Source: Henckelia pumila (lineage: Eukaryota; Streptophyta; Magnoliopsida; Lamiales; Gesneriaceae). Taken from it: 64,000 nucleotides of DNA. A program made the translations under genes and the position numbers. Positions 24,158 through 36,229 of the stretch are shown in pieces (the stretch's first letter is position 1; every line of letters begins with the position of its first letter). The DNA lies in contig NC_133123.1 in the NCBI RefSeq assembly GCF_033568475.1, forward strand, positions 156,379,753 to 156,443,752. Direction: 5' to 3'. Below the pieces are notes generated by a model, which saw only the letters and a program-made list of their open reading frames with translations, was not told the origin of the DNA and did not search any database.

Positions 24158-26031
24158 TATCCTTCTTTTGTTTTTTGTTTTTGTTTTGTGTGAGTGAGTG
24201 AGCTCTCTTCAAATGATGCATTCTTCAACACTTGAACATAGAAAAATGTTCTACAAACTTGATTAATGTGGAGTATTTAACTTTGAAAGCAAATTTCTCT
24301 TATTATTATTTACACCTCACTTTCTTGGGTTTGCTGTCATTTTAGCTTGTTTTTATTCTATAATCTGTCAATGGTTTTAATCATATTCAAAAGCTTGTAA
24401 ATGATCTTCAAAGTGTTGTATTTATTATCTCTTAGAATGATATCAATGTTAGAATCAATAATATGACCGTTTGGAAGTTTTTGTACGATTTCTGATGTTG
24501 AAATAATCATATTTGAGTTTCTGAATTTTTTTGATTTGAGCTGATTTTACTATTCATCGAACTGCTTTGACTGAGCTGGTTTGATCGATCTGGTCTGGTC
24601 CAATCTTGAGCTGATCATTCAAATTGATCTGGTCTGGTTCAATATTGATATGGTATGTTCGAACTCATCTGGTTCATTCGAACTGGTCTGGTACAAGTTG
24701 AGTTGGTCTGGGTTGATCAAAGTCAATTTGTTATCTTACTTGACTGAAGCTCTTGATTCGCTGATATCTGGGCAATGTTATTATGAATACAAAACTTGTA
24801 GCATTTTGTCTAATATTTCCAAAGAATCAATAATCACTTGATTTTGAGTTCATACGAGAAAGATATGATCAAAAAACTCAGCTGTGCCAGAAATCAACTA
24901 ATTAAGGTGAATTTAAATGCAAAAGTAGAAACTTCAATGTTATTTTTCAGCTTCTTAATATCCAATTCAGACTTTGACTTGTAAATATAATTTGTAAATC
25001 ATTGTCTTATAATTGAAATGGATATTGAATCGTTTCATTTAGATCACCGAGCTGGAAGATATGACCAACATACCAGAGCTGATCTTCTTGATCTGGTCAC
25101 TGTATTAATTACATCATCTTACTCTTGCGACCATCGTTTAGCATGGATAACATCCGAACTAACTGATCTGATATAAAATACGACTTGTAGATATTTTAGT
25201 CGGCTTTTCAACTGTCTTTGAGCCTAGTCATTTGGATCATCGAACTATGAGATATGTTTAAAAAATGAATTGTGCTAAATTTTCAGCTCGAGTAAATTTG
25301 AGTTTCTGTTTCTCAAAACTTTCAACTTTTGATCTACCGAAATCAAGATTACTTGCGTTTTTTAACCCAACACAAATAACTCGTAGTACGAATACAAGGG
25401 TAATATGAACAATATACAATTTAACTCAAATTTTTTTAATAGAATATTAGACTATATTTATATGCTACTCAATCAATCAAAAACACAAAACTAATCTTTG
25501 TTTGCTACTTTGCTTTTTGGCGTCAAATGTCAAATGAAGTAAACACAATTAATCAACCCAATAAATTTAGCGCACTCAATAAATTGAACACAATAAATAA
25601 ACTCAAAATAAACACAAAAGTAAATTAATAATAATAATAATAATAATATTGAAAACAAACACAAAAAATCAGCCTTTTAAAAGTAATATTAGAATAATAA
25701 ATTAAACACAAAATCAATTTAAAAATGATAATCTAAAAACTAAACACAATAAATTAAACATTTAAACACATATTTAGCTAATAAAATAAATCAAACACAA
25801 ATTCTTTTTAAAGGTAATATAATATTAATTGGAATATAAATTAAACACAAAATAAACACAATAAATTAAAAAATAATAATCTAAAAAATAAATATAATAA
25901 ATCAAACACAATGAATTAAAAACTTGAACACATATTTAGCATACACAATAAATCAAACACAAATTAAACACCAACTTAAAACAATAAATTAAACATAAGA
26001 ACAATGTAACTAGACAATACACAATTCAATT
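23119..26031. other. intergenic with low-complexity DNA
   Basis: No gene. Holds a 28-base AT run near 23,877-23,902, the long (AT)n below, a block of imperfect 'gatctggtctgg/gagctgat' repeats at 24,560-24,720, and A-rich 'aacacaataaattaaa' repeats at 25,540-26,020. Confidence 0.6.
24092..24153. repeat. (AT)n microsatellite, ~31 units
   Basis: Uninterrupted AT repeat, seen directly. It creates a spurious poly(Tyr-Ile) ORF on the minus strand. Confidence 0.95.
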
Positions 26032-26349
26032 CATCCTTCTAAATAATAACAATGGTAATAATAATATAATTACATGTTTTGACAGACAGTGTCATTGATA
26101 TTTAGGCCATCTCCAACCCATTGTACCACTTTAGCGCAAGTTTTGCATAAAAAAATAGTTAATTTCTGCGTCAAATACAAAACTCATCTTCATCCTTCTA
26201 AATAATAACAATGGTAATAATAATATAATTACATGTTTTGACAGACAGTGTCATTGATATTTAGGCCATCTCCAACCCATTGTACCACTTTAGCGCAAGT
26301 TTTGCATAAAAAAATAGTTAATTTCTGCGTCAAATACAAAACTCATCTC
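26032..26349. repeat. tandem duplication, two 159-bp units
   Basis: 26032-26190 and 26191-26349 are almost identical, both starting 'catccttctaaataataac' and containing 'ggccatctccaacccattg', a phrase common at MITE ends. No matching opposite terminus was found. Confidence 0.9.
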
Positions 26350-26801
26350 CAATCCATATATTTTAAATTTTACTTTAAAAAGAATATTCCTATAATATTC
26401 TCTACTTTTTTTAATTTAGCTACAATATTTAATTTCACAAAAATACAAATGCAAATCAATATATTAATATAATGTTTAATTATTTTACTATTATCTAAAT
26501 TAAATTAAATAAATAATATAAAATAAATATATTAATATTTAATTAATTTTTTCTACCATTTTGCAAAAAAATTAATATTTTTTTTTCGTTAACGTAATTA
26601 AATTTATTAAATTTACACAATTACTTAATAATATAATACGGTTATTTTATCTATAAACGAGTTGACAAATTTAATTGTTTATTAATTGCTTAAAAGATAA
26701 AAATAAATTTAATTAACATAAACAAGTAACAAATTTATTTTTTTTTTAAAAAAAATGATGGCGCAGCTACAGCCTACAGTGCTGCGCCAAAATTAGTACC
26801 A
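26350..26801. other. AT-rich intergenic
   Basis: Very AT-rich. A short inverted pair 'ggcgcagc ... gctgcgcc' at 26,760-26,788. No gene. Confidence 0.5.
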
Positions 26802-26873
26802 GAATTTTACTTCTTCATACCCGTTGGAATCAGAGAGAGGATTCCTTTGTAGAGTTCTTACTTCGGCAATCAT
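26802..26873 (+). pseudogene. fragment of a BAHD acyltransferase gene
   Basis: One frame reads EFYFFIPVGIRERIPL, stop, SSYFGN, matching residues EIYFYMPIGTRDRIPLQNSYFGN-type sequence of the intact BAHD gene at 52179-53480 (there at 53,009-53,080). A TAG replaces the Gln codon. Only about 24 codons are recognisable. A relic of a related gene, too short to place in the family. Confidence 0.8.
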
Positions 26874-26889
26874 CTCACAGTAATTTTTG

Positions 26890-26995
26890 TGTTTGTTATT
26901 TTATTGCAACCAATACAAGTGGATTCTCTGACAATTGTTTAAAATAAGCTTTTCTATTTCAAATGGGATTTTTGGTGTCATCCAAGGGAACAAAT
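26890..26995 (-). repeat. inverted copy of the 49-50 kb repeat
   Basis: 'gtttgttattttattgcaacc', 'tggattct', 'gtttaaaataagcttttctatttc' and 'aaatgggattt' recur in reverse-complement order at about 49,140-49,235, 49,505-49,605 and 49,870-49,965. Confidence 0.85.
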
Positions 26996-27053
26996 TAAAC
27001 ACATCTATATTCCATAATCTATAATCTATAATCTATAACCCCTATAATAAATA

Positions 27054-27814
27054 GAGTAAAATTCATTTTGATACACGAACTATTGATAAAATGTTAAATT
27101 GGTACATGAACTACTGAAAATGGTTTAATTGGTATACAATCAATTTATAAAGTCAATTTTATCCTTTATCTACATTATTTTAAAGTCTAATATTTTTGTT
27201 AAATTAAAATAGATACACATTTTATTTTTCAAAATTATTTTACTAATAGAATTATAAGAATAAATTTATATTTATTTAAATTTTATATTATAAACAAGGG
27301 ATCATACTTATTGTACGAAACATTGTAAATATTAATTAATACAAACATGTACATACACATTTATATAATGATTGATAAATTATATATTCAAAAATAATAT
27401 ATATTAAAAATATATAATAAAATATATTTTTAGGTTTATCTATGTTATAATATTATTATTTATATTAATCAAAATAAAAATGATATATATGTGTGTGTCT
27501 TTTCATTTATGATCTACAAATTTTACATTGAATACTTTTCTGTATACATGATATATAATCTTCTTTTTATAGTATAGTAATTAGTAAATATGAATTTATA
27601 TTTACAATTATAATTAATATAATAATTTAAAAGACAAAAATATGTATGTAGTTCAATTAATCAATTTAATAACAATATTCAACTTAAAAGCAATTTAAGT
27701 AGAGGGCAAAATTGATTTTTGAGTTTGATCATGTACCAATTAAACCAATTTCAATAGTTCATGTACCAATTTGACATTTTATCAATAGTTCATGCACAAA
27801 AATAATTTTTACTC
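27054..27814. mobile_element. non-autonomous Mutator-type element (long-TIR MITE)
   Basis: A 761-bp element with ~115-bp terminal inverted repeats: the left end GAGTAAAATTCATTTTGATA and the right end reversed GAGTAAAAATTATTTTTGTG continue in parallel through 'gaactattgataaaatgt' and 'ttggtacatgaacta'. A 10-bp duplication ATAATAAATA flanks it (27044-27053 and 27815-27824). Long TIRs with a 9-10 bp TSD are the Mutator pattern. Interior is AT-rich without coding potential. Confidence 0.9.
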
Positions 27815-27824
27815 ATAATAAATA

Positions 27825-28851
27825 TATGAGTTTTATTTGTGAATTCTCCTAAATGCCCTCTTCTTCACTAATTATTTATTAATTATTAATACTTACTTCA
27901 CAGTTCACTCTCTCATTATCCAATTTCCCATAAATTATTAATATTAATTACTCTACTCCCTCATTATTAATTAATTAACCCGATGGTTGAAGTGCTTGCA
28001 TTGTTTTCCGTAATTGCTTTGTGTCCGTTGAATTGCTTCAAGAGTAATATTCTTCCTATTCATTTTGGTTTCTTCTCGGTCTTACTTTCTCACTGGTTCT
28101 CTTTTGTCTTCGAATTTGGCCACCGAAGACCTGTCTGGGTTCTTGTCCAGGTGTTCTTCTATTGTTTAATTAATTGTTTCATTGGTAATAATTTTCGTAG
28201 AGTTTGGTATTTCTTAGGGGGATTTTGATAATTGTTTTGTTTGTTCCTTTCTAGCATTTTGTTGGTATTATATTATTTTTCTCTTGTTCCTTGCTTTATT
28301 CTGTTTTGACAGCAATTTGTTAGGCGTTGCATCTCTTCACCAATTTTCTGAAGATACGCGGTGTACAATGGCTAGTCGGTCCTTACTTTTGTAGGTTGTT
28401 TTTCTTCACCAATTGTTTTGCTTGTCGTTAATGGAAAATGTGTCCTACTCCATTTTCTCGTTTGCTTAATTCATAATATTTTAGTGTGTTAAAATAAACT
28501 ATTGCAATTATTTCTTAAAGTATTATTAGGTAATTAGATTAATAAATAATGAAATATAAACGAATTGATACATTAAATTGATCAGATTACAAATTTGAAC
28601 AGTCATCTATATTTATGGAGATCCGTTGCATAATATACATTATTTACATTTAGTAATTTAAGAGATATGGAAAAGTGATTTGTTCAAAAAAATGAATATA
28701 TAATAAATTATATTATATTTAATATCCTTGGAAGTGGAATAATCCGGCAATTTTTTTTACCTATAATAAAAATGAGTTCTTTGGAGTTTAGCCTATAATA
28801 TGACTACATTTTTTTCTCAAGGCACTGTGGTTGTCAACCACAATTCTATAT
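27825..28851. other. intergenic, no gene supported
   Basis: T-rich sequence. An 81-codon ORF at 27983-28228 shows no family resemblance. Confidence 0.5.
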
Positions 28852-29275
28852 CACTACAACAAATATGTTAATTAACCACACTAAAAAGACAACGGTTTTA
28901 TACACAAATTGTTGTCTTTTAGCCTTTAACAACGGTTTTTACAAAAACCGTTGTCGTTGGCCATATTTTCATTAAAAACAACAACGGTGTTTAAAAAACC
29001 GTTGTCTTATATGTGTCAAAGACAACAGTTTTAAAAAACCGTTGTCTATGAGCGGGTTTTTTAGGCCTACGACAACGGTTTTAATCAACCGTTGTCTATG
29101 TGCGTGTTTTTTAGGATCTCCCACAATGGTTTTTAAAACCGTCGTCTATATGCGTGCTTTTGGAGTTCTACGACAACGGGTTTTGTTTAACCGTTGTCTT
29201 TTTTTGTTTTTTTTTAAAGTCAAAGACAACAATTTTAATAAACCATTGTGTAAAACTTTTGTGTTTGGATTTTTT
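28852..29275 (+). mobile_element. terminal region of a CACTA (En/Spm) transposon
   Basis: Begins CACTACAACAAATATG and carries repeated subterminal hairpins: the unit ACAACGGTTTT and its complement AAAACCGTTGT alternate about seven times up to 29,250. CACTA start plus short subterminal inverted motifs is diagnostic. The opposite end (…TAGTG with the same motifs) was not found in the window, so the element is truncated or its other end is lost. Confidence 0.85.
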
Positions 29276-29848
29276 TTTTAATAAATTAAACTGAATATAA
29301 AAAAAAAACAAAACACAACCTTCCTCTTCTTCTATTCAATCTCAAACAATTTCCCGTCAAACCCTAACCCCATCCCCAATCTGCCACCCTCACTGCACGT
29401 ACACCGTCGGAAACAGGCTGGAGATCTTCGTGACTTTGTAGTACAGTCCTCTCCTTAATTATGTCTGCTCCTCTCCTCGCCATTTGATATTTGAAGTTTC
29501 TCCCATAATTTTTGTTTTTCATCTTTTTTCTTCGAAATCTGAGACTGGTAGGTAATTTTTTTGTCGGTGGTGGTGGTGTTCTGGTGGGTATGTATTGGGC
29601 TGAATTCTTGTTTGTTTGGATGTAAAATTTGGTTTGCGGTTCTTGGGAGGCCTCAAATTCTAGACTTCTCTTCCGAGCTCTCTTTATTAGAGTTTTGTGA
29701 TTTTTTTTTGGAATAAAGAATGCGACTTTTTAGCAACATTTTGGTGTTTCTTATTTATGGATCTGCTGTTATTTGATTTTGAATTGAAATTTTGGTATGT
29801 CGAGTGGTTTTTTAAGCGGCTGAATCAGTCTCTAACAAGTTTTGGTGG

Positions 29849-30800
29849 AGTTCAATTCCGTTATTCAACCAACCAACACCCTTTTCTTCTTACTCCACCT
29901 CTTCCCTGGCGGCGCATACTGTTTCGGAACCACCGCATCAACTTTCTCAGAATTTAATTCAGATCATGGAACATAAATTATTTGCCATCGAAACCCGTCA
30001 TGCTTATTTTCAGAGCATAGTCAATCAGGTAATTAAATTTTGAGCATTTTTTTGTACCCACTTACATTCTGTTTGGGGAAGATCTTTTTTTTTTTAACTC
30101 GTCTGAAAAGATAGCCAGATGCATTGCCCGAAAAGTATACAAACGCCAATAAGGAGCTGAAGAAGCTCCGAGATTCAGTTGATTTGATAAATCAGTTGAG
30201 AACCGTGAGCAGGGTAATTATCTCACTCAGTCTCACTGCGATTGTTAATCGCTGCCAGCATATGGCTTGATGGTTCCTTTTTTTTTGAAAAGGATATCGA
30301 CGGGCTGAAGTTGATGAATGTTGAAAGTCAGGATGACAGAGACATGAAATAAATGGCTTCTCAAGAATTGGGGCAACTATCAAAAGAACAAAAGTGGCTC
30401 CAGTATTTGTTGCTCAAGTCCTTGCTACCTAAGGATGACGCAGATGAGCGTGACTGCATATTGGAAGTCTGAGTAGGTAGAAAATCCCACCACTAGCCCA
30501 GGGCCTGCATATTTACTTCACGAGCTTTATGGTTATTTTTGTCCTTTAAGGTGGAAATCTATTATTGACATTCTTGGCGTGATTTGTTTCAGGAACTGGA
30601 GGAGAAGAGGCCTCTTTGTTTGCCATGGACGTATTCAAGATGTTGGAGCTATTTCTATAACTTGTGTTACATATTAAGTGTTTCTTTTTAGCATTCTGAC
30701 TTTTTGTTGATCTTAATCAGGTATGAGAAGTACTCGCTGCAGAAAGGTTGGAGGTTCGAAGTTCTGGATTTGGCAGAGTCTGACCTTAAAGGGTACAAGG
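29849..30800 (+). pseudogene. mitochondrial-type peptide chain release factor 1 (PrfA) pseudogene
   Basis: Release factor 1 ends organellar translation at UAA/UAG. Exon-like blocks with conserved splice sites: ~29849-30028 (IMEHKLFAIETRHAYFQ), 30115-30213 (NANKELKKLRDSVDLINQLR), 30293-~30472 (KSLLPKDDADERDCILEV), 30593-~30645 (GTGGEEASLFAMDVFKM) and 30721-30800 (GWRFEVLDLAESDLKGYK). Introns are kept, so this is a genomic copy, not a retrocopy. A TAA near 30,348 and a TGA near 30,469 break the frame, the start is frameshifted, and everything after GYK, including the GGQ and PxT domains, is missing. It lies 570 bp inside the CACTA terminus and may be a captured fragment. Confidence 0.85.
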
Positions 30801-31625
30801 TCCACTGAGTTCCTGCCATTTAATATAGAAATTTTATTAAGATCTTGTTTGAATTGATTTAAAATGAAGAATACCTAATTCATTATTTTAAATCCTTTAC
30901 ACGTGTGTGGAAATTCTTGAGTTATAGTGATTTCCAATGCATTGGTTAAAATTTGGAGTTCTCGTGCGCTGTTTTCCCAAAATTCTGATGCAACCAACAG
31001 GAAATAGCGAAATTCATGTGGAGTTTAATTTAATGAACAAAATATTTAGAAAAAAAATGTTAGATACATACACAGTTAAATAATATCTTTGAATATATAG
31101 ATATCTCGACAAAAATATCTTTCCATTAGTACTGATTTTGGGTAGTTTAGTATAACCATATATAACATTTATTGTAAATATAACATAACTCAAATATTTA
31201 GCATGGCCTCATCTCCAAATTTGAACTATAATGTACAAGACATCATTCAAACGTTGTTTGTTGGAATGTTATTGTCAGAGATCTAAGAGACAACACACAT
31301 AACAGAGAGTATATTCAAGTTTCACCAGTAATATTCAAATCATAATCCGAGTTCGACCGGAACTGGATAATTATCGATACAATCACACCATGGATTAAAT
31401 GCAACAGGTACTGAAATTTGGATATGTCTTGTCAATATTGGCTTAAGTACTTGTTTATGTGCAACACCGGGTGATAGTATAACCTGTTTCAGATGGCTTC
31501 CTCTTGATGTCGCAAGGATGTGGGGACGTCATTGGCTCAAGTCGCTGCTGACACCTAACTCTGATTTACCAATCCAAGTGTCTCCACCTTCTAATTATTT
31601 ATCATTGTCGCTCATGAGTGTGTTA
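30801..31625. other. intergenic, no gene supported
   Basis: Moderately AT-rich. No recognisable coding similarity; a few intron-like boundaries after the RF1 relic lead nowhere. Confidence 0.5.
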
Positions 31626-31634
31626 AATATAGAA

Positions 31635-31754
31635 GGGGGACTTGGAGTTAAATCCCCAATCCAAAACTTAATTTTTGATTCAGTACCAATGTCAGACAAA
31701 TTTAGTTTTGACTTCCTAATGCATTACAAAATTTATTTCTAACTCCCTATTGAC
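31635..31754 (+). repeat. MULE left terminal inverted repeat
   Basis: Pairs with 41558-41676 in reverse complement. Confidence 0.88.
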
Positions 31755-32456
31755 TTTTTTTAGCTTTTTGTTCCCTTTTTTTTATTTATTCATTATTATA
31801 TGTAAATATTGTATTCTCTCTCTCTCACTTCGTCATCTTCCTCCCCCAATCTCTAATGCATCGGGCCCTAACCAAAAAACTCATCCATCCATCTCATCGC
31901 TGAAGCCTACCAACGGAAGAGAAGCCATAACCAAATAACTCATCTATCTTTCTCTCTTTCTCTCCTCAGATTCTATCAATATATTTCCATTTATTCTCCT
32001 CAATGTAGGAAACCATAGCAAAACCCATGGGGCGTAAGAATCACTGGCCTGCGACAGCTATTGAAAAGTTTTGCAAGGGGCGACGACAGGAAGAAGAGAT
32101 CCGAACTTAAGAAAACGAGGAAGTGGGCTTTTCTGTTCTGTTTGTCGCCTTTGTCCTATTTTTTAATGCAATTTGTGTTACATTATTTTGATCTTGATTT
32201 TATTTGTATATTTTTCATTCTTGTGTTCGTTACTGTTTTGAATTTGGTAATGTTATCGATTTTAAACTATATTAAATGGATGATTGTCATTGTTAATTTT
32301 CAAGTAAGTTTGAGAAAATCCCAAAGTAAATTTCATTTTCCAGTAGGTTTGAGAAAATCCCCAAAGTAAATTTTTTTTTGAAACTAGACAAATGTTGAGC
32401 TTACATAACACTTTTTTTTTTTGTCTGAAGATAGTGGAGTCAATAGTGAAGGTGGT
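31755..32456 (+). other. MULE 5' region before the transposase
   Basis: Contains CT-rich stretches and short introns-like segments; 'tttttttttttgtctgaag' at 32,411-32,430 could be a splice acceptor. A tandem 'gtttgagaaaatcccc aaagtaaattt' pair lies at 32,308-32,370. No coding exon I can defend. Confidence 0.4.
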
Positions 32457-34821
32457 ATGATGCTGCTAGGAAGTTGTTCTTACAGTAAGAATTTGTTTAT
32501 CTTTACAATAGAGGAGGATATGAGTCTAATGCAGATGTATTTGCAACTTGGCAAAAAATGTGATCAAATCAATCCTTCTTCAACCTTCTTACAATATCTT
32601 GCACCTCACCGAAAGTTATATGTGACATTGAATGAAGATCAAGATGTTAGTAATATGATCCGATTGTTTGTCTACATGAAAGTAAACATCATTGACATGA
32701 TAGCAATCCGAAAAGAAGAAATTATTTCAAGTGACAAGAATATTCTGAGGTAATTCATGTCTTTCTATGTTTTTAGTTGTGCTACACCCGAACGATAGAA
32801 ATAAATATTCCAATTTACCTTTAATTTATTCATACAGTTAGTAAGTACATTTTATTTAAGATATGGATGTTGGTATTTCAAGTGATTTACTGAAATATTT
32901 TATTGTTGTTTTTCTTTAATTAAGGAATGAGTTTGATGCGGATAATGGTTCTTCGAGTGCATCTCAATATGAAATGGTTCTACAAAGTAACTCCATTGAT
33001 GCTTGGAGTCATTTGATTCGTGGAGAGGGGCAAAATTTTAAAAATGCTGATGAGTTTCGAAAGGTTCTTAAAAACTATGCTATTGCTACCATGAGATCGT
33101 TCGTGTATGAGAAAAATGACCAACAAAAGGTCTTCGTTGTTTGTAATGTCAGTGGTTGTGCATGAAAAATATATGCATCCAAATATAAGGCAGATGGAAC
33201 GTTTGGAATTAGAAAATGTTGTCTTCAGCACGTATGTGAAGAGGCAAATCTTCGGAGCAGAGGCCATCCAAAGGCTGATTCTGTTTGGGTGGCGAATATC
33301 ATTAAAGATAAATTGAGAGGAGAACCATCATACCGACCGTCCGCAATTGTAAGAGATATTCATAGGGAATATGACGTTGAATTGAAGTACCATACAACAT
33401 GGATGGGGAAAGAAATAGCAATGCATCAACTTTATGGGACAGAGAAAGGATGTTTTGATAAATTGAGGTGGTATTGTGATGCTTTGAAACAAACAAATCC
33501 TGGTAGTTGGGCTGATTGTGAGGTTGATGAAATGAACAAATTTCGACGACTTTTTATATCTTTACATGCATGTATTGTTGGATTTGTTAAGGGATGCAGA
33601 CCGTTGATTTTTTTAGATGGAACACATATAAAAAATAAATTCAAAGGTTGCATACTAAGTGCTGTGACAAAAGATGCTAATGATGACCTATTCACTTTAG
33701 CATTTGCGGTTGTGGAGGCTGAGAATGATGCTAACTGGGAATGGTTCTGTTTGAAACTGAGGGGAGTCTTGACAATGCAAAATTGTGTAGTTTTCTCACA
33801 GTTCACTTTTTTTTTTCTGATAGACATAGTGGTCTTGTTAAGGCAATCCCCAATATATTCGCCGGTAGTCACCATGCATATTGTCTACGACACTTGGTGG
33901 ATAATTTTCGTACGCGGGTAAGTGCTATAGTAGTTCATTTTATTTTAAATAATATTTTTTGTATGCGAGATTTTTAATATTGTTTTATTTAAATTTTAGA
34001 TTTTGAAGAAGTATCCATTGCACAACAAAAAGTATTGGGAATCTATATTCCACAAAGCAGCATACGCGGCAACTGAGAGTGAGTTTATTGTTCATATTAC
34101 TAGTATAATCCAGTCAATGCCTCTTGCAGAAGAATTTATTAAAAATTCAGAACCCGAGAATTGGGAAAATTGCTTATTTTCTGGAAAAAGATGGGTCATA
34201 ATCAACAACAATCAAGCAGAATGTTGGAATAGTTGGGTTAAACCCGCAAGGTATTTGCCAATTGTATCCATGATTGATACAATACGGTTACAAATAATGA
34301 GCATGATGAATAAAAGACGAGAGTCGTCTCTCCTAATGGTTGGAATCCTATCTCCTAAGCCAGAAAGTAGTTTGTTACAAAACTACACTAAATCTCGAAA
34401 GGTTGATAGGTCTAGTTCATTGCTTTTTGAGGTTTTGGATGGTGATAAAAGTTGTGCAGTGGATCTGGGAAACTGGAGTTGCTCATGTAGAATCTGGAAA
34501 ATTAATGGGATCCCTTGTAACCATGCTTGTGCTGCTATTGAGTCAAAGGGTTTGTCAATATATGACTTTTGTGACTCTTGCTACAAAGTTGAAAATTATC
34601 GGAGAGCTTATGCGGCAGTTGTCAATCCAATCCCTACATTTGATTTCAATGCTGATTTACCACATTCTAATGGCGATATAATTAGACCTCCGGATGTCCG
34701 ATCGCAGCCAGGACGTAGAAGGACACAAAGATTCCCGTCTCAAGTAAAGAAACGTGTTACCAAATGCGCACGGTGTCACAAACCAGGGCATAACCGTAGA
34801 AAATGCAAGGAAGCAATATAG
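32457..34821 (+). pseudogene. MULE transposase, interrupted
   Basis: DDE transposase of the MuDR/FAR1-related class. Exons ~32457-32749, 32925-33917 and 34000-34821 have good splice sites. Seen: the MuDR N-terminal DNA-binding region (FRKVLKNYAIATMRSF); the DDE domain with LDGTHIKNKFKG (first Asp), [11 protein letters not shown] (second Asp) and QAECWN (Glu); the SWIM zinc finger CSCRIWKINGIPCNHACA; and a C-terminal CCHC knuckle CARCHKPGHNRRKC. Two lesions: TGA at 33163-33165 where Trp is expected, and a frameshift at the T10 tract 33,808-33,817 between the first and second Asp regions. Otherwise the domains are well kept, so inactivation looks recent. The start codon is uncertain; an upstream exon is possible. 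Confidence 0.9.
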
Positions 34822-35040
34822 TATGTGGATGGGCTGTTTTTGTTGGCCAGAATCACAGAACATGCAAAGAAGCGATATATTATGTAGATGGGCTATTTTT
34901 TTGTTACAATCACAAGACATGCAAAGAAGAAATATAGTTGCTAGATAGGGCTATTTTTGTCAGCACTCATACGCTATAGATTATATATTTTGGGTAATCA
35001 TATGTCTTGATATACCTTTTGTTGTTTGCATGTTAAATGT
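34822..35040 (+). other. transposase 3' end
   Basis: Includes a small tandem repeat of the coding end: 'catgcaaagaagcgatata' at 34,860 and 'catgcaaagaagaaatata' at 34,918 repeat the 'aaatgcaaggaagcaatata' at the stop codon, with a ~60-base period. Confidence 0.6.
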
Positions 35041-35955
35041 AATGAATATGTAGCACATATTGGTGCTTATTATACCACAATTATTTTTGGTGTATTGATC
35101 GAATGCATAACTGTGTTGGTGAAGTTGGTAGTGTATTTGGTAGTTTTGGTGAAGTTGATATTCTATTTGGTAATGTTGATGAAGTTGGTACTGTATCATG
35201 GATATAAGAACACTTTTTATTTCATTTGCTACATAGTGTACTACTTATCTATGTAACTTATACTGCAAATAGACACTATTATACTTAATTTGGAAGCTGA
35301 TGTACTACAGATCAATATACTTGGTACTACCATTTTGACGATGCACCAACACCAAAATGGAAAACGTGTGGACAATGTACTACATTGTACTAAACAGAAT
35401 ACCACAATCAGGACAAATTATATTTAATTTTTAAGAACACGTACTACGGATCAATATAAATGATACTGCCTTTCTGACAATGCATCAACACCACAATGAA
35501 AACATGTATTGAAGATGTACCAAATATTACTAAGTAGTATACCACATTAAAACAAATTATTGTACTTTATTTGCAAATGCTTGTACTACATATCAATAAA
35601 GTTTGTACTGTTTTTTTGCCAATGCACCAGCACCACAATGGAAAACATTTATGGACGATGTACCACATTTAACCAATTCTTATACCACACTCAGGCATTA
35701 TTGTACTTTATTTGCAAGGGCTTGTACTACATATCAATAAAGTTTGTACTGTTTTTTTGCCAATGCACCAGCACCACAATGGAAAACATTTATGGACGAT
35801 GTACCACATTTAACCAATGCTTATACCACAATCAGGCATTATTGTACTTTATTTGCAAGGTCTTGTACTACATATAAATATATTTTGTACTGCATTTTTG
35901 ACAATGCACCATCACCACAATGAAAAACATTTGCGGATGATGTACCACATGATTA
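35041..35955 (+). repeat. left arm of the MULE inverted satellite array
   Basis: Starts with 'attggtgcttattataccaca...ggtgtattgatcgaatgcataactgtgtt', matched in reverse at ~37,735-37,800. About five 141-bp units follow; the last three, with 'tgtactttatttgcaa' at 35,561, 35,702 and 35,843, are exactly 141 apart. The unit contains 'gcaccagcaccacaatggaaaacatttatgg'. It begins ~220 bases after the transposase stop codon. Confidence 0.92.
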
Positions 35956-36229
35956 ACACATGATTATCACATGTTTATGCATTTTAATTTCTAATTTATT
36001 TGCATATATGATGATTACCAAACACATGCATATGTATTCGATCATTGTATATGTTTGTAATATTTATGGTTAAAACAATCTTATCTATGTATCCATTGTC
36101 CAAAATTTGTAACATCAATGTTATTTAACACATGTTTACTTATAAAATGTCTAATATTGTAGTATCAATCATGACTATCACATGTTTATGCATTCTAATG
36201 AAGTATAATATTGTCTTATTATGGTTTGA
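35956..36229. other. spacer between the inverted arms
   Basis: About 270 bases of AT-rich, non-repeating sequence with two copies of 'tatcacatgtttatgcatt' (35,968 and 36,176). Confidence 0.7.

Noticed and set aside
23983-24231. 82-codon minus-strand ORF with long Tyr-Ile run
   Set aside because: Encoded by the (AT)n microsatellite.
27983-28228. 81-codon Phe/Leu-rich ORF
   Set aside because: T-rich DNA read in frame; no family resemblance and no continuation.
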